This document shows positions 12,478 to 24,649 of a stretch of DNA of 64,000 bases, in pieces. Position numbers and translations under genes: made by a program. A model generated the notes under the pieces. The model made no database searches and was not told the origin of the DNA. It saw only the letters and a list, made by a program, of their open reading frames with translations. The stretch's first letter is position 1. Each line of letters opens with the position of its first letter. This DNA is from Diadophis punctatus similis (lineage: Eukaryota > Chordata > Lepidosauria > Squamata > Dipsadidae): contig JALIGW010000057.1 in the NCBI GenBank assembly GCA_023053685.1, positions 1,724,710 to 1,788,709 of the forward strand, read 5' to 3'.

Positions 12478-15400
12478 TTCCCTCTAGCTGACCTTTTCAA
12501 GATGTGAAAAAGCAGAGTTCAAAGATAATGCTGAAATCTACAACTTCAATTTCTCTAGCTGACATTTTTCAGATGTGTGGAAGCAGAGTTCCAGGATTAT
12601 GCTGAAATCTGCCTCTGCATTTTCCCTTTAGCTGACATTTTCAAGGTGTGTAGAAGCAGAGTTTCAGGATTATGCTGAAATCAGCCTCTGCATTTTCTCT
12701 CTAGCTGAGATTTTCCAGATGTGCAGAAGCAGAGTTCAAACATTATGCTGAAATCTACAACATTAATTTCTCTCTAGCTAACATTTTCCAGATGTGCAGA
12801 AGCAGAGTTCCAGGATTATGCTGAAATCTCCCTTGCAATTTCTCTCTAGCTGACTTTTCCAGATGTGCAGGAGAGTTCCAGATTTATGCTGAAATCTGCC
12901 TCTGCATTTTCTCTCTAGCTGACATTTTCCAGATGTGCAGAAGCAGAGTTCAAAGATTATGCTGAAATCAGCCTCTGCATTTTGTCTCTAGCTGACATTT
13001 TCAGATGTGCGGAAGCAGAGTTCAAACATTATGCTGAAATCTACAACATTAATTTCTCTCTAGCTCACATTTTCCAGATGTGCAGAAGCAGAGTTCCAGG
13101 ATTATGCTGAAATATGCCTCTGCATTTTCCCTCTAGCTTACATTTTCCAGATGTGCAGAAGCAGAGTTCAAAGATTATGCTGAAATCTACCACATCAATT
13201 TCTCTCTAGCTGACATTTTCCAGATGTGCAGAAGCAGAGTTCCAGGATTATGCTGAAATCTGACTTCCAATTTCTCTCTAGCTGACATTCTCCAGATGTG
13301 CACAAGCAGAGTTCGAGGATTATGCTAAAATCTGCCTCTGCATTTTCTCTCTAGCTGACATTTTCCAGATGTGCAGAAGCAGAGTTCAAAGATTATGCTG
13401 AAATCAGCCTCTGCATTTTCTCTCTAGCTGACATTTTCAGATGTGCGGAAGCAGAGTTCAAACATTATGCTGAAATCTACAACATTAATTTCTCTCTAGC
13501 TCACATTTTCCAGATGTGCAGAAGCAGAGTTCCAGGATTATGCTGAAATATGCCTTGCATTTTCCCTCTAGCTGACATTTTCCAGACGTGCAGTAGAAGA
13601 GTTCAAAGATTATGCTGAAATCTACAACTTCAATTTCTCTAGCTGACATTTTCCAGATGTGTAGAAGCAGAGTTCCAGGATTATGCTGAAATCTGCCTTG
13701 CAAGTTCTCTCTAGCTGATATTTTCCTGATGTGCGGAAGCAGAGTTCAAAGATTATGCTGAAATATACCACATAAATTTTCCCCAGGTGACATTTTCCAG
13801 ATGTGCAGCAAAAGAGTTCCAAGATTATGCTGAAATCTACAACATCAATTTCTCTCTAGCTAACATTTTCCAGATGTGCAGAAGCAGAGTTCAAAGATTA
13901 TTCTGAAATCTGCCTCTGCATTTTCCCTCTAGCTGACATTTTCTAGATGTGAAAAAGCAGAGTTCAAAGATTATGCTGAAATCTACAACTTCAATTTCTC
14001 TAGCTGACATTTTCCAGATGTGTGGAAGCAGAGTTCCAGGATTATGCTGAAATCTGCCTCTGCATTTTCCCTCTAGCTGACATTTTCCAGGTGTGTAGAA
14101 GCAGAGTTCAGGATTATGCTAAAATCTGTCTTGCAATTTTTCTCCAGGTAAAATTTTCCAGATGTGCAGAAGCAGAGTTCCAGGATTATGCTGAAATCTG
14201 CCTTGCAATTTCTCTCTAGCTGACATTTTCCAGATGTGCAAAAGCAGAGTCCAAAGATTATGCTGAAATCTGCCTCTGCATTTTCTCTCTAGCTGACATT
14301 TTCGAGACGTGCAGAAGCAGATTTCAAACATTATGCTGAAATCTGCCTCTGCATTTTCCCTCTAGCTGACATTTTCCAGGTGTGTAGAAGCAGAGTTCCA
14401 AGATTGTGCTGAAATCTGCCTTGCAATTTCTCTCTAGCTCACATTTTCCAGATGTGTGGAAGCAGAGTTCCAGGATTATGCTGACATCTACGACATCAAT
14501 TCCTCTCTAGCTGACATTTTCCAGATGTGCGGAAGCAGAGTTCCAGGATTATGCTGAAATCAGCCTCCGCATTTTCTCTCTAGCTGACATTTTCGAGACG
14601 TGCAGAAGCAGAGTTCAAACATTATGTTGAAATCTACAACATCCATTTCTCTCTAGCTAACATTTTCCAGATGTGCAGAAGCAGAGTTCCAGGATTATGC
14701 TGAAATCTGCCTCTGCATTTTCCCTCTAGCTTACATTTTCCAGATGTGCAGAAGCAGAGTTCAAAGATTATGCTGAAATCTACCACATCAATTTCTCTCT
14801 AGCTGACATTTTCCAGATGTGCAGAAGCAGAGTTCCAGGATTATGCTGAAATCTGACTTCCAATTTCTCTCTAGCTGACATTCTCCAGATGTGCACAAGC
14901 AGAGTTCGAGGATTATGCTAAAATCTGCCTCTGCATTTTCTCTCTAGCTGACATTTTCCAGATGTGCAGAAGCAGAGTTCAAAGATTATGCTGAAATCAG
15001 CCTCTGCATTTTCTCTCTAGCTGACATTTTCAGATGTGCGGAAGCAGAGTTCAAACATTATGCTGAAATCTACAACATTAATTTCTCTCTAGCTCACATT
15101 TTCCAGATGTGCAGAAGCAGAGTTCCAGGATTATGCTGAAATATGCCTTGCATTTTCCCTCTAGCTGACATTTTCCAGACGTGCAGTAGAAGAGTTCAAA
15201 GATTATGCTGAAATCTACAACTTCAATTTCTCTAGCTGACATTTTCCAGATGTGTAGAAGCAGAGTTCCAGGATTATGCTGAAATCTGCCTCTGCATTTT
15301 CCCTCTAGCTGACATTTTCAAGATGTGAAAAAGCAGAGTTCAAAGATTATGCTGAAATCTACAACTTCAATTTCTCTAGCTGACATTTTCCAGATGTGTG

Positions 15401-18400
15401 GAAGCAGAGTTCCAGGATTATGCTGAAATCTGCCTCTGCATTTTCCCTCTAGCTGACATTTCCCAGGTGTGTAGAAGCAGAGTTCAGGATTATGCTAAAA
15501 TCTGTCTTGCAATTTTTCTCCAGGTGAAATTTTCCAGATGTGGAGAAGCAGAGTTCCAAGATTATGCTGAAATCTGCCTTGCAATTTCTCTCTAGCTGAC
15601 ATTTTCGAGATTTGCGGAAGCAAAGTTCAAACATTATGCTGAAATCTACAACATCAATTTCTCCCAAGCTAACATTTTGCAGATGTGGAGAAGCAGAGTT
15701 CCAGGATTATGCTGAAATCTGCCTTCCAATTTCTCTCTAGCTGACATTTTCCAGATGTGCACAAGCAGAGTTCCAGGATTATGCTAAAATCTGCCTCTGC
15801 ATTTTCCCTCTAGCTGACATTTTCAAGATGTGCAGAAGCAGAGTTCAAAGATTATGCTGAAATATGCCACATAAATTTTCCCCAGCTGACATTTTCCAGA
15901 TGTGCAGTAGAAGAGTTCCAAGATTATGCTGAAATCTGCCTCTGAATTTTCCCTTTAGCTGACATTTTCAAGGTGTGTAGAAGCAGAGTTCCACGATTAT
16001 GCTGAAATCAGCCTCTGCATTTCTCTTTAGCTGACATTTTCGAGATGTGCAGAAGCAGAGTTAAAACATTATGCTGAAATCTACAACATTAATTTCTCTC
16101 TAGCTAACATTTTCCAGATGTGCAGAGGCAGAGTTCCAGGATTATGCTGAAATCTGCCTTGCAATTTCTCTCTAGCTGATATTTTCCTGATGTGCGGTAG
16201 CAGAGTTCAAAGATTACGCTGAAATCTGCCTCTGCATTTTCCCTCTAGCTGACATTTTCCAGGTGTGTAGAAGCAGAGTTCCAGGATTATGATGAAATCT
16301 GTCTTGCAATTTTTCTCCAGGTGAAATTTTCCAGATGTGGAGAAGCAGAGGTCCAAGATTATGCTGAAATCTGCCTTGCAATTTCTGTCTAGCTCACATT
16401 TTCCAGATTTGCGGAAGCAGAGCTCAAAGATTATGCTGAAATCTACCACATCAATTTCTCTCTAGCTGACATTTTCCAGATGTGTGGAAGCAGAGTTCCA
16501 TGATTATGCTGAAATCAGCCTCTGCATTTTCCCTCTAGCTGACATTTTCCAGACGTGCAGTAGAAGAGTTCAAAGATTATGCTGAAATCTACAACTTCAA
16601 TTTCTCTAGCTGACATTTTCCAGATGTGTAGAAGCAGAGTTCCAGGATTATGCTGAAATCTGCCTTGCAAGTTCTCTCTAGCTGATATTTTCCTGATGTG
16701 CGGAAGCAGAGTTCAAAGATTATGCTGAAATATACCACATAAATTTTCCCCAGGTGACATTTTCCAGATGTGCAGCAAAAGAGTTCCAAGATTATGCTGA
16801 AATCTACAACATCAATTTCTCTCTAGCTAACATTTTCCAGATGTGCAGAAGCAGGGTTCAAAGATTATGCTGAAATCTGCCTCTGCATTTTCCCTCGAGC
16901 TGACATTTTCTAGATGTGAAAAAGCAGAGTTCCAAGATTATGCTGAAATCTACAACTTCAATTTCTCTAGCTGACATTTTCCAGATGTGTGGAAGCAGAG
17001 TTCCAGGATTATGCTGAAATCTGCCTCTGCATTTTCCCTCTAGCTGACATTTTCCAGGTGTGTAGAAGCAGAGTTCAGGATTATGCTAAAATCTGTCTTG
17101 CAATTTTTCTCCAGGTAAAATTTTCCAGATGTGCAGAAGCAGAGTTCCAGGATTATGCTGAAATCTGCCTTGCAATTTCTCTCTAGCTGACATTTTCCAG
17201 ATGTGCAAAAGCAGAGTCCAAAGATTATGCTGAAATCTGCCTCTGCATTTTCTCTCTAGCTGACATTTTCGAGACGTGCAGAAGCAGATTTCAAACATTA
17301 TGCTGAAATCTGCCTCTGCATTTTCCCTCTAGCTGACATTTTCCAGGTGTGTAGAAGCAGAGTTCCAAGATTGTGCTGAAATCTGCCTTGCAATTTCTCT
17401 CTAGCTCACATTTTCCAGATGTGTGGAAGCAGAGTTCCAGGATTATGCTGACATCTACGACATCAATTCCTCTCTAGCTGACATTTTCCAGATGTGCGGA
17501 AGCAGAGTTCCAGGATTATGCTGAAATCAGCCTCCGCATTTTCTCTCTAGCTGACATTTTCGAGACGTGCAGAAGCAGAGTTCAAACATTATGTTGAAAT
17601 CTACAACATCCATTTCTCTCTAGCTAACATTTTCCAGATGTGCAGAAGCAGAGTTCCAGGATTATGCTGAAATCTGCCTCTGCATTTTCCCTCTAGCTTA
17701 CATTTTCCAGATGTGCAGAAGCAGAGTTCAAAGATTATGCTGAAATCTACCACATCAATTTCTCTCTAGCTGACATTTTCCAGATGTGCAGAAGCAGAGT
17801 TCCAGGATTATGCTGAAATCTGACTTCCAATTTCTCTCTAGCTGACATTCTCCAGATGTGCACAAGCAGAGTTCGAGGATTATGCTAAAATCTGCCTCTG
17901 CATTTTCTCTCTAGCTGACATTTTCCAGATGTGCAGAAGCAGAGTTCAAAGATTATGCTGAAATCAGCCTCTGCATTTTCTCTCTAGCTGACATTTTCAG
18001 ATGTGCGGAAGCAGAGTTCAAACATTATGCTGAAATCTACAACATTAATTTCTCTCTAGCTCACATTTTCCAGATGTGCAGAAGCAGAGTTCCAGGATTA
18101 TGCTGAAATATGCCTTGCATTTTCCCTCTAGCTGACATTTTCCAGACGTGCAGTAGAAGAGTTCAAAGATTATGCTGAAATCTACAACTTCAATTTCTCT
18201 AGCTGACATTTTCCAGATGTGCAGAAGCAGAGTTCTAGGATTATGCTGAAATATGCCTTGCATTTTCTCTCTAGCTGACATTTTCCAGATGTGCAGAAGC
18301 AGAGTTCCAGGATTATGCTGAAATCAGCCTCCGCATTTTCTCTCTAGCTGACATTTTCGAGACGTGCAGAAGCAGAGTTCAAACATTATGTTGAAATCTA

Positions 18401-19499
18401 CAACATCCATTTCTCTCTAGCTAACATTTTCCAGATGTGCAGAAGCAGAGTTCCAGGATTATGCTGAAATCTGCCTCTGCATTTTCCCTCTAGCTTACAT
18501 TTTCCAGATGTGCAGAAGCAGAGTTCCAGGATTATGCTAAAATCTGCCTCTGCATTTTCTCTCTAGCTGACATTTTCCAGATGTGCAGAAGCAGCGTTCA
18601 AAGATTATGCTGAAATCAGCCTCTGCATTTTCTCTCTAGCTGACATTTTCAGATGTGCGGAAGCAGAGTTCAAACATTATGCTGAAATCCACAACATTAA
18701 TTTCTCTCTAGCTCATATTTTCCAGATGTGCAGAAGCAGAGTTCCAGGATTATGCTGAAATATGCCTTGCATTTTCTCTCTAGCTGACATTTTCCAGATG
18801 TGCAGAAGCAGAGTTCAAAGATTATGCTGAAATCTGCCTCTGCATTTTCTCTCTAGCTGACATTTTCGAGACGTGCAGAAGCAGATTTCAAACATTATGC
18901 TGAAATCTACAACATCAATTTCTCTCTAGCTAACATTTTCCAGATGTGCAGAAGTAGAGTTCCAGGATTATGCTGAAATCTGCCTCTGCATTTTCCCTCT
19001 AGCTGACATTTTCAAGATGTGAAAAAGCAGAGTTCAAAGATTATGCTGAAATCTACAACTTCAATTTCTCTAGCTGACATTTTCCAGATGTGTGGAAGCA
19101 GAGTTCCAGGATTATGCTGAAATCTGCCTCTGCATTTTCCCTCTGGCTGACATTTTCCAGGTGTGTAGAAGCAGAGTTCAGGATTATGCTAAAATCTGTC
19201 TTGCAATTTTTCTCCAGGTGAAATTTTCCAGATGTGCAGAAGCAGAGTTCAAGGATTATGCTGAAATCTGCCTCTGCATTTTCCCTCTAGCTGACATTTT
19301 CCAGAGGTGCAGAAGCAGAGTTCAAAGATTATGCTGAAATCTACCACATCAATTTCTTTCTAGCTGACATTTTCCAGGTGTGTGGAAGCAGAGTTCCAAG
19401 ATTATGCTGACATCTACGACATCAATTCCTCTCTAGCTGACATTTTCCAGATGTGCAGAAGCAGGGTTCCAGGATTATGCTGAAATCTGCCTCTGCATT
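12478..19499 (+). repeat. Satellite higher-order repeat, copy 3 (composite)
   Basis: This 7022-bp unit is a mosaic of blocks. Positions 12,478 to about 15,283 match 42,171 to about 44,976 at offset 29,693. Positions from about 15,290 to 16,980 match 573 to about 2263 at offset 14,717. The next block, about 16,980-18,200, repeats about 14,010-15,230 at offset 2967. The last part to 19,499 matches the end of copy 4 at offset 7733. One short monomer near 12,860-12,880 has a 5-bp deletion ('gtgcaggagagttcc'), the form that becomes common in the diverged domain on the right. There is no gene. Confidence 0.85.
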
Positions 19500-22198
19500 T
19501 TCCCTCTAGCTGACCTTTTCAAGATGTGAAAAAGCAGAGTTCAAAGATAATGCTGAAATCTACAACTTCAATTTCTCTAGCTTACATTTTCCAGATGTGT
19601 GGAAGCAGAGTTCCAGGATTATGCTGAAATCTGCCTCTGCATTTTCCCTTTAGCTGACATTTTCAAGGTGTGTAGAAGCAGAGTTTCAGGATTATGCTGA
19701 AATCAGCCTCTGCATTTTCTCTCTAGCTGAGATTTTCCAGATGTGCAGAAGCAGAGTTCAAACATTATGCTAAAATCTACAACATTAATTTCTCTCTAGC
19801 TAAAATTTTCCAGATGTGCAGAAGCAGAGTTCCAGGATTATGCTGAAATCTGCCTTGCAAGTTCTCTCTATCTGACATTTTCAAGGTGTGTAGAAGCAGA
19901 GTTTCAGGATTATGCTGAAATCAGCCTCTGCATTTTCTCTCTAGCTGAGATTTTCCAGATGTGCAGAAGCAGAGTTCAAACATTATGCTGAAATCTACAA
20001 CATCAATTTCTCTCTAGCTAACATTTTCCAGATGTGAAGAAGCAGAGTTCCAGGATTATGCTGAAATCTGCCTCTGCATTTTCCCTCTAGCTGACATTTT
20101 CAAGATGTGAAAAAGCAGAGTTCAAAGATTATGCTGAAATCTACAACTTCAATTTCTCTAGCTGACATTTTCCAGATGTGTGGAAGCAGAGTTCCAGGAT
20201 TATGCTGAAATCTGCCTCTGCATTTTCCCTCTAGCTGACATTTCCCAGGTGTGTAGAAGCAGAGTTCAGGATTATGCTAAAATCTGTCTTGCAATTTTTC
20301 TCCAGGTGAAATTTTCCAGATGTGGAGAAGCAGAGTTCCAAGATTATGCTGAAATCTGCCTTGCAATTTCTCTCTAGCTGACATTTTCGAGATTTGCGGA
20401 AGCAAAGTTCAAACATTATGCTGAAATCTACAACATCAATTTCTCCCAAGCTAACATTTTGCAGATGTGGAGAAGCAGAGTTCCAGGATTATGCTGAAAT
20501 CTACCTTCCAATTTCTCTCTAGCTGACATTTTCCAGATGTGCACAAGCAGAGTTCCAGGATTATGCTAAAATCTGCCTCTGCATTTTCCCTCTAGCTGAC
20601 ATTTTCAAGATGTGCAGAAGCAGAGTTCAAAGATTATGCTGAAATATGCCACATAAATTTTCCCCAGCTGACATTTTCCAGATGTGCAGTAGAAGAGTTC
20701 CAAGATTATGCTGAAATCTGCCTCTGAATTTTCCCTTTAGCTGACATTTTCAAGGTGTGTAGAAGCAGAGTTCCACGATTATGCTGAAATCAGCCTCTGC
20801 ATTTCTCTTTAGCTGACATTTTCGAGATGTGCAGAAGCAGAGTTAAAACATTATGCTGAAATCTACAACATTAATTTCTCTCTAGCTAACATTTTCCAGA
20901 TGTGCAGAGGCAGAGTTCCAGGATTATGCTGAAATCTGCCTTGCAATTTCTCTCTAGCTGATATTTTCCTGATGTGCGGTAGCAGAGTTCAAAGATTACG
21001 CTGAAATCTGCCTCTGCATTTTCCCTCTAGCTGACATTTTCCAGGTGTGTAGAAGCAGAGTTCCAGGATTATGATGAAATCTGTCTTGCAATTTTTCTCC
21101 AGGTGAAATTTTCCAGATGTGGAGAAGCAGAGGTCCAAGATTATGCTGAAATCTGCCTTGCAATTTCTGTCTAGCTCACATTTTCCAGATTTGCGGAAGC
21201 AGAGCTCAAAGATTATGCTGAAATCTACCACATCAATTTCTCTCTAGCTGACATTTTCCAGATGTGTGGAAGCAGAGTTCCATGATTATGCTGAAATCAG
21301 CCTCTGCATTTTCCCTCTAGCTGACATTTTCCAGACGTGCAGTAGAAGAGTTCAAAGATTATGCTGAAATCTACAACTTCAATTTCTCTAGCTGACATTT
21401 TCCAGATGTGTAGAAGCAGAGTTCCAGGATTATGCTGAAATCTGCCTTGCAAGTTCTCTCTAGCTGATATTTTCCTGATGTGCGGAAGCAGAGTTCAAAG
21501 ATTATGCTGAAATATACCACATAAATTTTCCCCAGGTGACATTTTCCAGATGTGCAGCAAAAGAGTTCCAAGATTATGCTGAAATCTACAACATCAATTT
21601 CTCTCTAGCTAACATTTTCCAGATGTGCAGAAGCAGAGTTCAAAGATTATGCTGAAATCTGCCTCTGCATTTTCCCTCTAGCTGACATTTCCCAGGTGTG
21701 TAGAAGCAGAGTTCAGGATTATGCTAAAATCTGTCTTGCAATTTTTCTCCAGGTGAAATTTTCCAGATGTGGAGAAGCAGAGTTCCAAGATTATGCTGAA
21801 ATCTGCCTTGCAATTTCTCTCTAGCTGACATTTTCGAGATTTGCGGAAGCAAAGTTCAAACATTATGCTGAAATCTACAACATCAATTTCTCCCAAGCTA
21901 ACATTTTGCAGATGTGGAGAAGCAGAGTTCCAGGATTATGCTGAAATCTGCCTTCCAATTTCTCTCTAGCTGACATTTTCCAGATGTGCACAAGCAGAGT
22001 TCCAGGATTATGCTAAAATCTGCCTCTGCATTTTCCCTCCAGCTGACATTTTCAAGATGTGCAGAAGCAGAGTTCAAAGATTATGCTGAAATATACCACA
22101 TAAATTTTCCCCAGCTGACATTTTCCAGATGTGCAGTAGAAGAGTTCCAAGATTATGCTGAAATCTGCCTCTGAATTTTCCCTTTAGCTGACATTTTC

Positions 22199-22212
22199 AA
22201 GGTGTGTAGAAG
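22199..22212 (+). repeat. Target-site duplication, left copy
   Basis: The 14-bp sequence 'aaggtgtgtagaag' lies immediately before the LINE. The identical sequence follows the A-tail at 24,784-24,797. Joining the flanks gives 'cattttcaaggtgtgtag' then 'aagcagagttcca', which is the uninterrupted monomer seen at 1247 onward in HOR copy 1. The first two A bases cannot be told apart from the end of the A-tail, so the certain part is 12 bp. Confidence 0.95.
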
Positions 22213-22892
22213 GGACTTCCGGTTTTGGAGCGCTTCATCGCAGACATCCCTCGTTGGATGCCTTTCCGATCTTTGTTAAAAGCCGCCAGAACAGCTGTCT
22301 GGCGGCTTTAAAATCTCTTCCCCGGGCAAAGGGGAGAGATGAGAGCCTGACAGGAGGGGTAGAGCCCCCCCAGCGCCTTAGGAGCCATCTGGTAGGGCGC
22401 GAAGGGAGAGCTCCCCATGCAGCCTGTCTACAGCTCCGAAGATCCGGAAACCTCTGCCTTTGCAGAGCTAGATGGAGTGACCAGCCGCTGCTTCAAAAAT
22501 GGGATTTATAACTACATTTAAACTATAGAAGCAGACAGAGAGAAACAGGCGTGAGATGGGCAAGTACTGAAACCTCTTTTTTTCCTTTTTTTTTCAACTC
22601 CTGGGTAAGCTTTCACTTCGGCAAGGGAACAAAGGAAACAGAGTAACAATATGGCGATTGAGAAGTGAAAGTGACTTTCGTTTCCCCAGAGGCTTTTTTT
22701 TTTTTCTTTCTCTCTCTCTTATGGAAACTTTTAACTTGGAAAAATGGTTTTTTCTTTCTCTGTCTCCTAACTCTGGATTAAAGTTATAATAGAAATATTT
22801 TCAATAATAAAAGACTATCTGATTTTTAAACTGGAAAGAACTTTAATCAGGCATCTGGCTTTCTTTCTTTTTTGTACTCTTTTGAAACACCA
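22213..22892 (+). promoter_or_regulatory. LINE 5' leader (presumed internal promoter/5' UTR)
   Basis: These 680 bp precede the ORF1 start. The first 320 bp or so are GC-rich with several CpGs, including 'acttccggttttggagcg' at the very start and 'cttccccgggcaaagg'. The rest is AT-rich with pyrimidine tracts, including a 12-T run at 22,694-22,705 followed by CT repeats. L1 elements carry an internal promoter in this position, so a promoter here is inferred by analogy. No specific element is proven. The base composition contrasts sharply with the satellite and marks the insertion edge. Confidence 0.6.
22279..22309 (+). other. Perfect 12-bp hairpin in the LINE 5' leader
   Basis: The arms 'aaagccgccaga' (22,279-22,290) and 'tctggcggcttt' (22,298-22,309) are exact reverse complements around a 7-nt loop 'acagctg'. 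In the RNA this would form a stable stem-loop about 65 nt from the 5' end. Its role is unknown. A structural or translational role in the retrotransposon RNA is possible but is only inference. Confidence 0.85.
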
Positions 22893-23963
22893 ATGGCTTC
22901 AAAGTTTGGAAAGACTGTTTTGACTAAAAGAAATGACTATTCATCTGGATATATTTCTAAAATGCAACTTAACACTGAGCTAACACCTCCACAGCTTTTG
23001 ACACCTGAAAATTTATTAAATAATTTAAAGATTATGAAACATGAACTTACTTTGGAATTTAACCAGAAAATAAGTGAGATAGACCATAAGATGCAGGCTG
23101 CTTTGAAGAATATGAATCAACAACTAAGATTTGATGTGTTAGAGGTTTGCAAAGGCTTAGCAACAAATATTGAAGTTTTGGCAGAACGTATTGAAACAAA
23201 TAAACAAGCTTTGGCAACTTCGGTGAATTACATAGATAAAATCCAAAATGACATTGCAAATTTTGAAAAAGAGGTCTTAATGACTCAGTTCAGATCTATG
23301 GAAGTTGCTATAAGGATTAGAGGTTTGAAAGAAGGATTATATGAAAATTTAAAAGGCAGGATGGTTGACATATTGGATCAGGTGTCTGGAATTTCTAAAG
23401 CGGAATTGGCTACACAAATCGACAAAACATACAGAATCAACTCGTGGTACGCCAAACAAAAGCATCTACCAAGGGATATTGTCATATATTTTACCACAAG
23501 AGCTCTACGGAACAGAATTATACAAGCAACGTTTAACAATAATCTTATGGTGAATGGTCAGGAACTAAAGATTTGGAAAGAAATCCCCTCTAAAATGCTT
23601 AAAGCCAGGAAAAGCTATACTTTTTTGATTGATGAATTTAAGAGATTAAATTTACAATATAAATGGGAAGCACCAGTTGGTGTAGCAGTGAAATTTTCTG
23701 GAAAAAGATACCGGCTCAACACGATAAAAAAAGCTACTGAATTTTATGTCAATGTTCTAAAGGCTGATATATCCAAGATTCCAGAGGAAGGGTGTATGAA
23801 AATAAAAGAGGAGGAGGAGGGGAAGCCACCTTCGATGGATCAAAAAGAAATAGACTCAAAAATCCAAAAGGAGTGCCTGAATCAGATAGCTGGGGAAAAG
23901 GAGATGGAGGTTTGGGAGCAGACGGGAGACGACTCGACAAATTTGAATTTATTGAACTATTAA
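22893..23963 (+). CDS. ORF1: LINE-1 ORF1 protein (RNA-binding chaperone), intact
   Basis: The product is a 356-residue L1 ORF1-type protein. The family forms trimers that coat L1 RNA and act as nucleic-acid chaperones in cytoplasmic ribonucleoprotein particles. The start is the first ATG (MASKFGKTV). The frame stays open seven codons upstream but without another ATG. Residues about 1-37 are a basic, Ser/Thr/Pro-containing N-terminus. Residues about 38-130 are heptad-rich (LLNNLKIMKHEL, QKISEIDHKM, IDKIQNDIANFEKEV) and fit the coiled coil. Residues about 136-205 fit the RRM-like domain, with 'VAIRIRGLKE' in the position of RNP2 and 'LPRDIVIYFTT' later. Residues about 206-290 fit the C-terminal domain (VNGQELKIWKEIP, then KRYRLNTIKKATEFY). 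An acidic and polar tail of about 65 residues follows. Length is close to mammalian ORF1p (about 340). No stop or frameshift interrupts it. There is no ORF2 downstream. Confidence 0.9.
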   Translation: MASKFGKTVLTKRNDYSSGYISKMQLNTELTPPQLLTPENLLNNLKIMKHELTLEFNQKISEIDHKMQAALKNMNQQLRFDVLEVCKGLATNIEVLAERIETNKQALATSVNYIDKIQNDIANFEKEVLMTQFRSMEVAIRIRGLKEGLYENLKGRMVDILDQVSGISKAELATQIDKTYRINSWYAKQKHLPRDIVIYFTTRALRNRIIQATFNNNLMVNGQELKIWKEIPSKMLKARKSYTFLIDEFKRLNLQYKWEAPVGVAVKFSGKRYRLNTIKKATEFYVNVLKADISKIPEEGCMKIKEEEEGKPPSMDQKEIDSKIQKECLNQIAGEKEMEVWEQTGDDSTNLNLLNY

Positions 23964-24055
23964 AAGATGAACTATCAAGATACAAAACGATGTGATGTTG
24001 AAATATATTGGATGGATAGAGACTAATATGATTGTATTTTATCTTTTCCCTATCT

Positions 24056-24152
24056 AATGATTACTTATGCAATATTTAGTTAAGTTTTATATAATTTTGA
24101 GGTTATTTTTAATGTTGATAATATTAGATATATATAGTTTGTTGAAGATTTG
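24056..24152 (+). repeat. LINE 3' region module, copy 1
   Basis: This block runs from 'atgattacttatgcaatat' through 'ttagttaagttttat' and 'gaggttattttta' to 'gataatatta', then 'gaagattt'. It is repeated imperfectly at about 24,257-24,340. A shorter part recurs at about 24,351-24,372, and the 'cttatgtaa' end appears again at about 24,731-24,749, next to the poly(A) signal. It looks like an old internal tandem duplication within the 3' UTR. Confidence 0.75.
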
Positions 24153-24256
24153 TTTATTGTTTATTCTTCTTTTATTTTCTTTTTTTGTTTATTGAAGTTA
24201 GCGAATTAATTTAGAATAATATTATCTTATTAATATCATGATGAAATTTAATATTT

Positions 24257-24340
24257 GATGATCACTTATGTAACATTTAGTTAAGTTTTATCTTAGAGGT
24301 TATTTCTAATGTCAATAATATTAGTTTAAGATTTGTGTAT
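24257..24340 (+). repeat. LINE 3' region module, copy 2
   Basis: This is an imperfect copy of the 24,056-24,152 block. It shares 'ttagttaagttttat', 'gaggttatttctaatgt' and 'aataatattag', followed by 'aagatttgtgtat'. It is preceded by 'aaatttaatatttgatgatc', which resembles 'gatttaatattttgttacca' near 24,719. The 3' terminal segment therefore seems to be built from the same unit. Confidence 0.72.
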
Positions 24341-24649
24341 TTTATATTTAGTTATTACTTATGTAACATTTACCTTGTATAAGATAGAGGACTGAAGGGA
24401 GGAGGTAGGAGGTTTGTTTGTTTGTAGTGTTAAAGAGTTTTCTCTTTCTTTCTTTCTTTTTTTTATTCTCTTTTTTTTTTCTCTCTCTTTTTTGTATCTT
24501 TACTATTGTATACAAATGCGATATATTAGTACTGTATAGTTTGGAGTTGAAGTTTTTTTAAAAATAGTGTTCTTTTTTTCCTTTTTCCTTTTTCTTTTTA
24601 TTAACAATTTAAACTTATTATTATGCCCTGTATTATCTCTGGGAAGTCC

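Noticed and set aside
13300..13330. Pol III B-box / tRNA-derived origin of the monomer ('gagttcgaggatt', 'gagttcaaagatt')
   Set aside because: The match to GWTCRANNC fails at the last C, and no A-box lies at a suitable distance. The similarity is weak and likely due to chance.
22254..22511. 85-codon open frame in the LINE 5' leader
   Set aside because: It begins at TTG, lies in GC-rich leader sequence and has no recognisable domain. It is a chance frame upstream of ORF1.
22872..22892. Upstream seven-codon extension of ORF1 starting at TTG
   Set aside because: A non-ATG start is not expected in a eukaryotic element. The first ATG at 22,893 gives a normal ORF1 N-terminus.
23792..23995. 67-codon frame overlapping the end of ORF1, and the minus-strand frames at 23,059-23,259 and 23,749-23,985
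   Set aside because: They are shadows of the ORF1 coding sequence with low-complexity composition. Only the overlap past the ORF1 stop is noted as a point to check.
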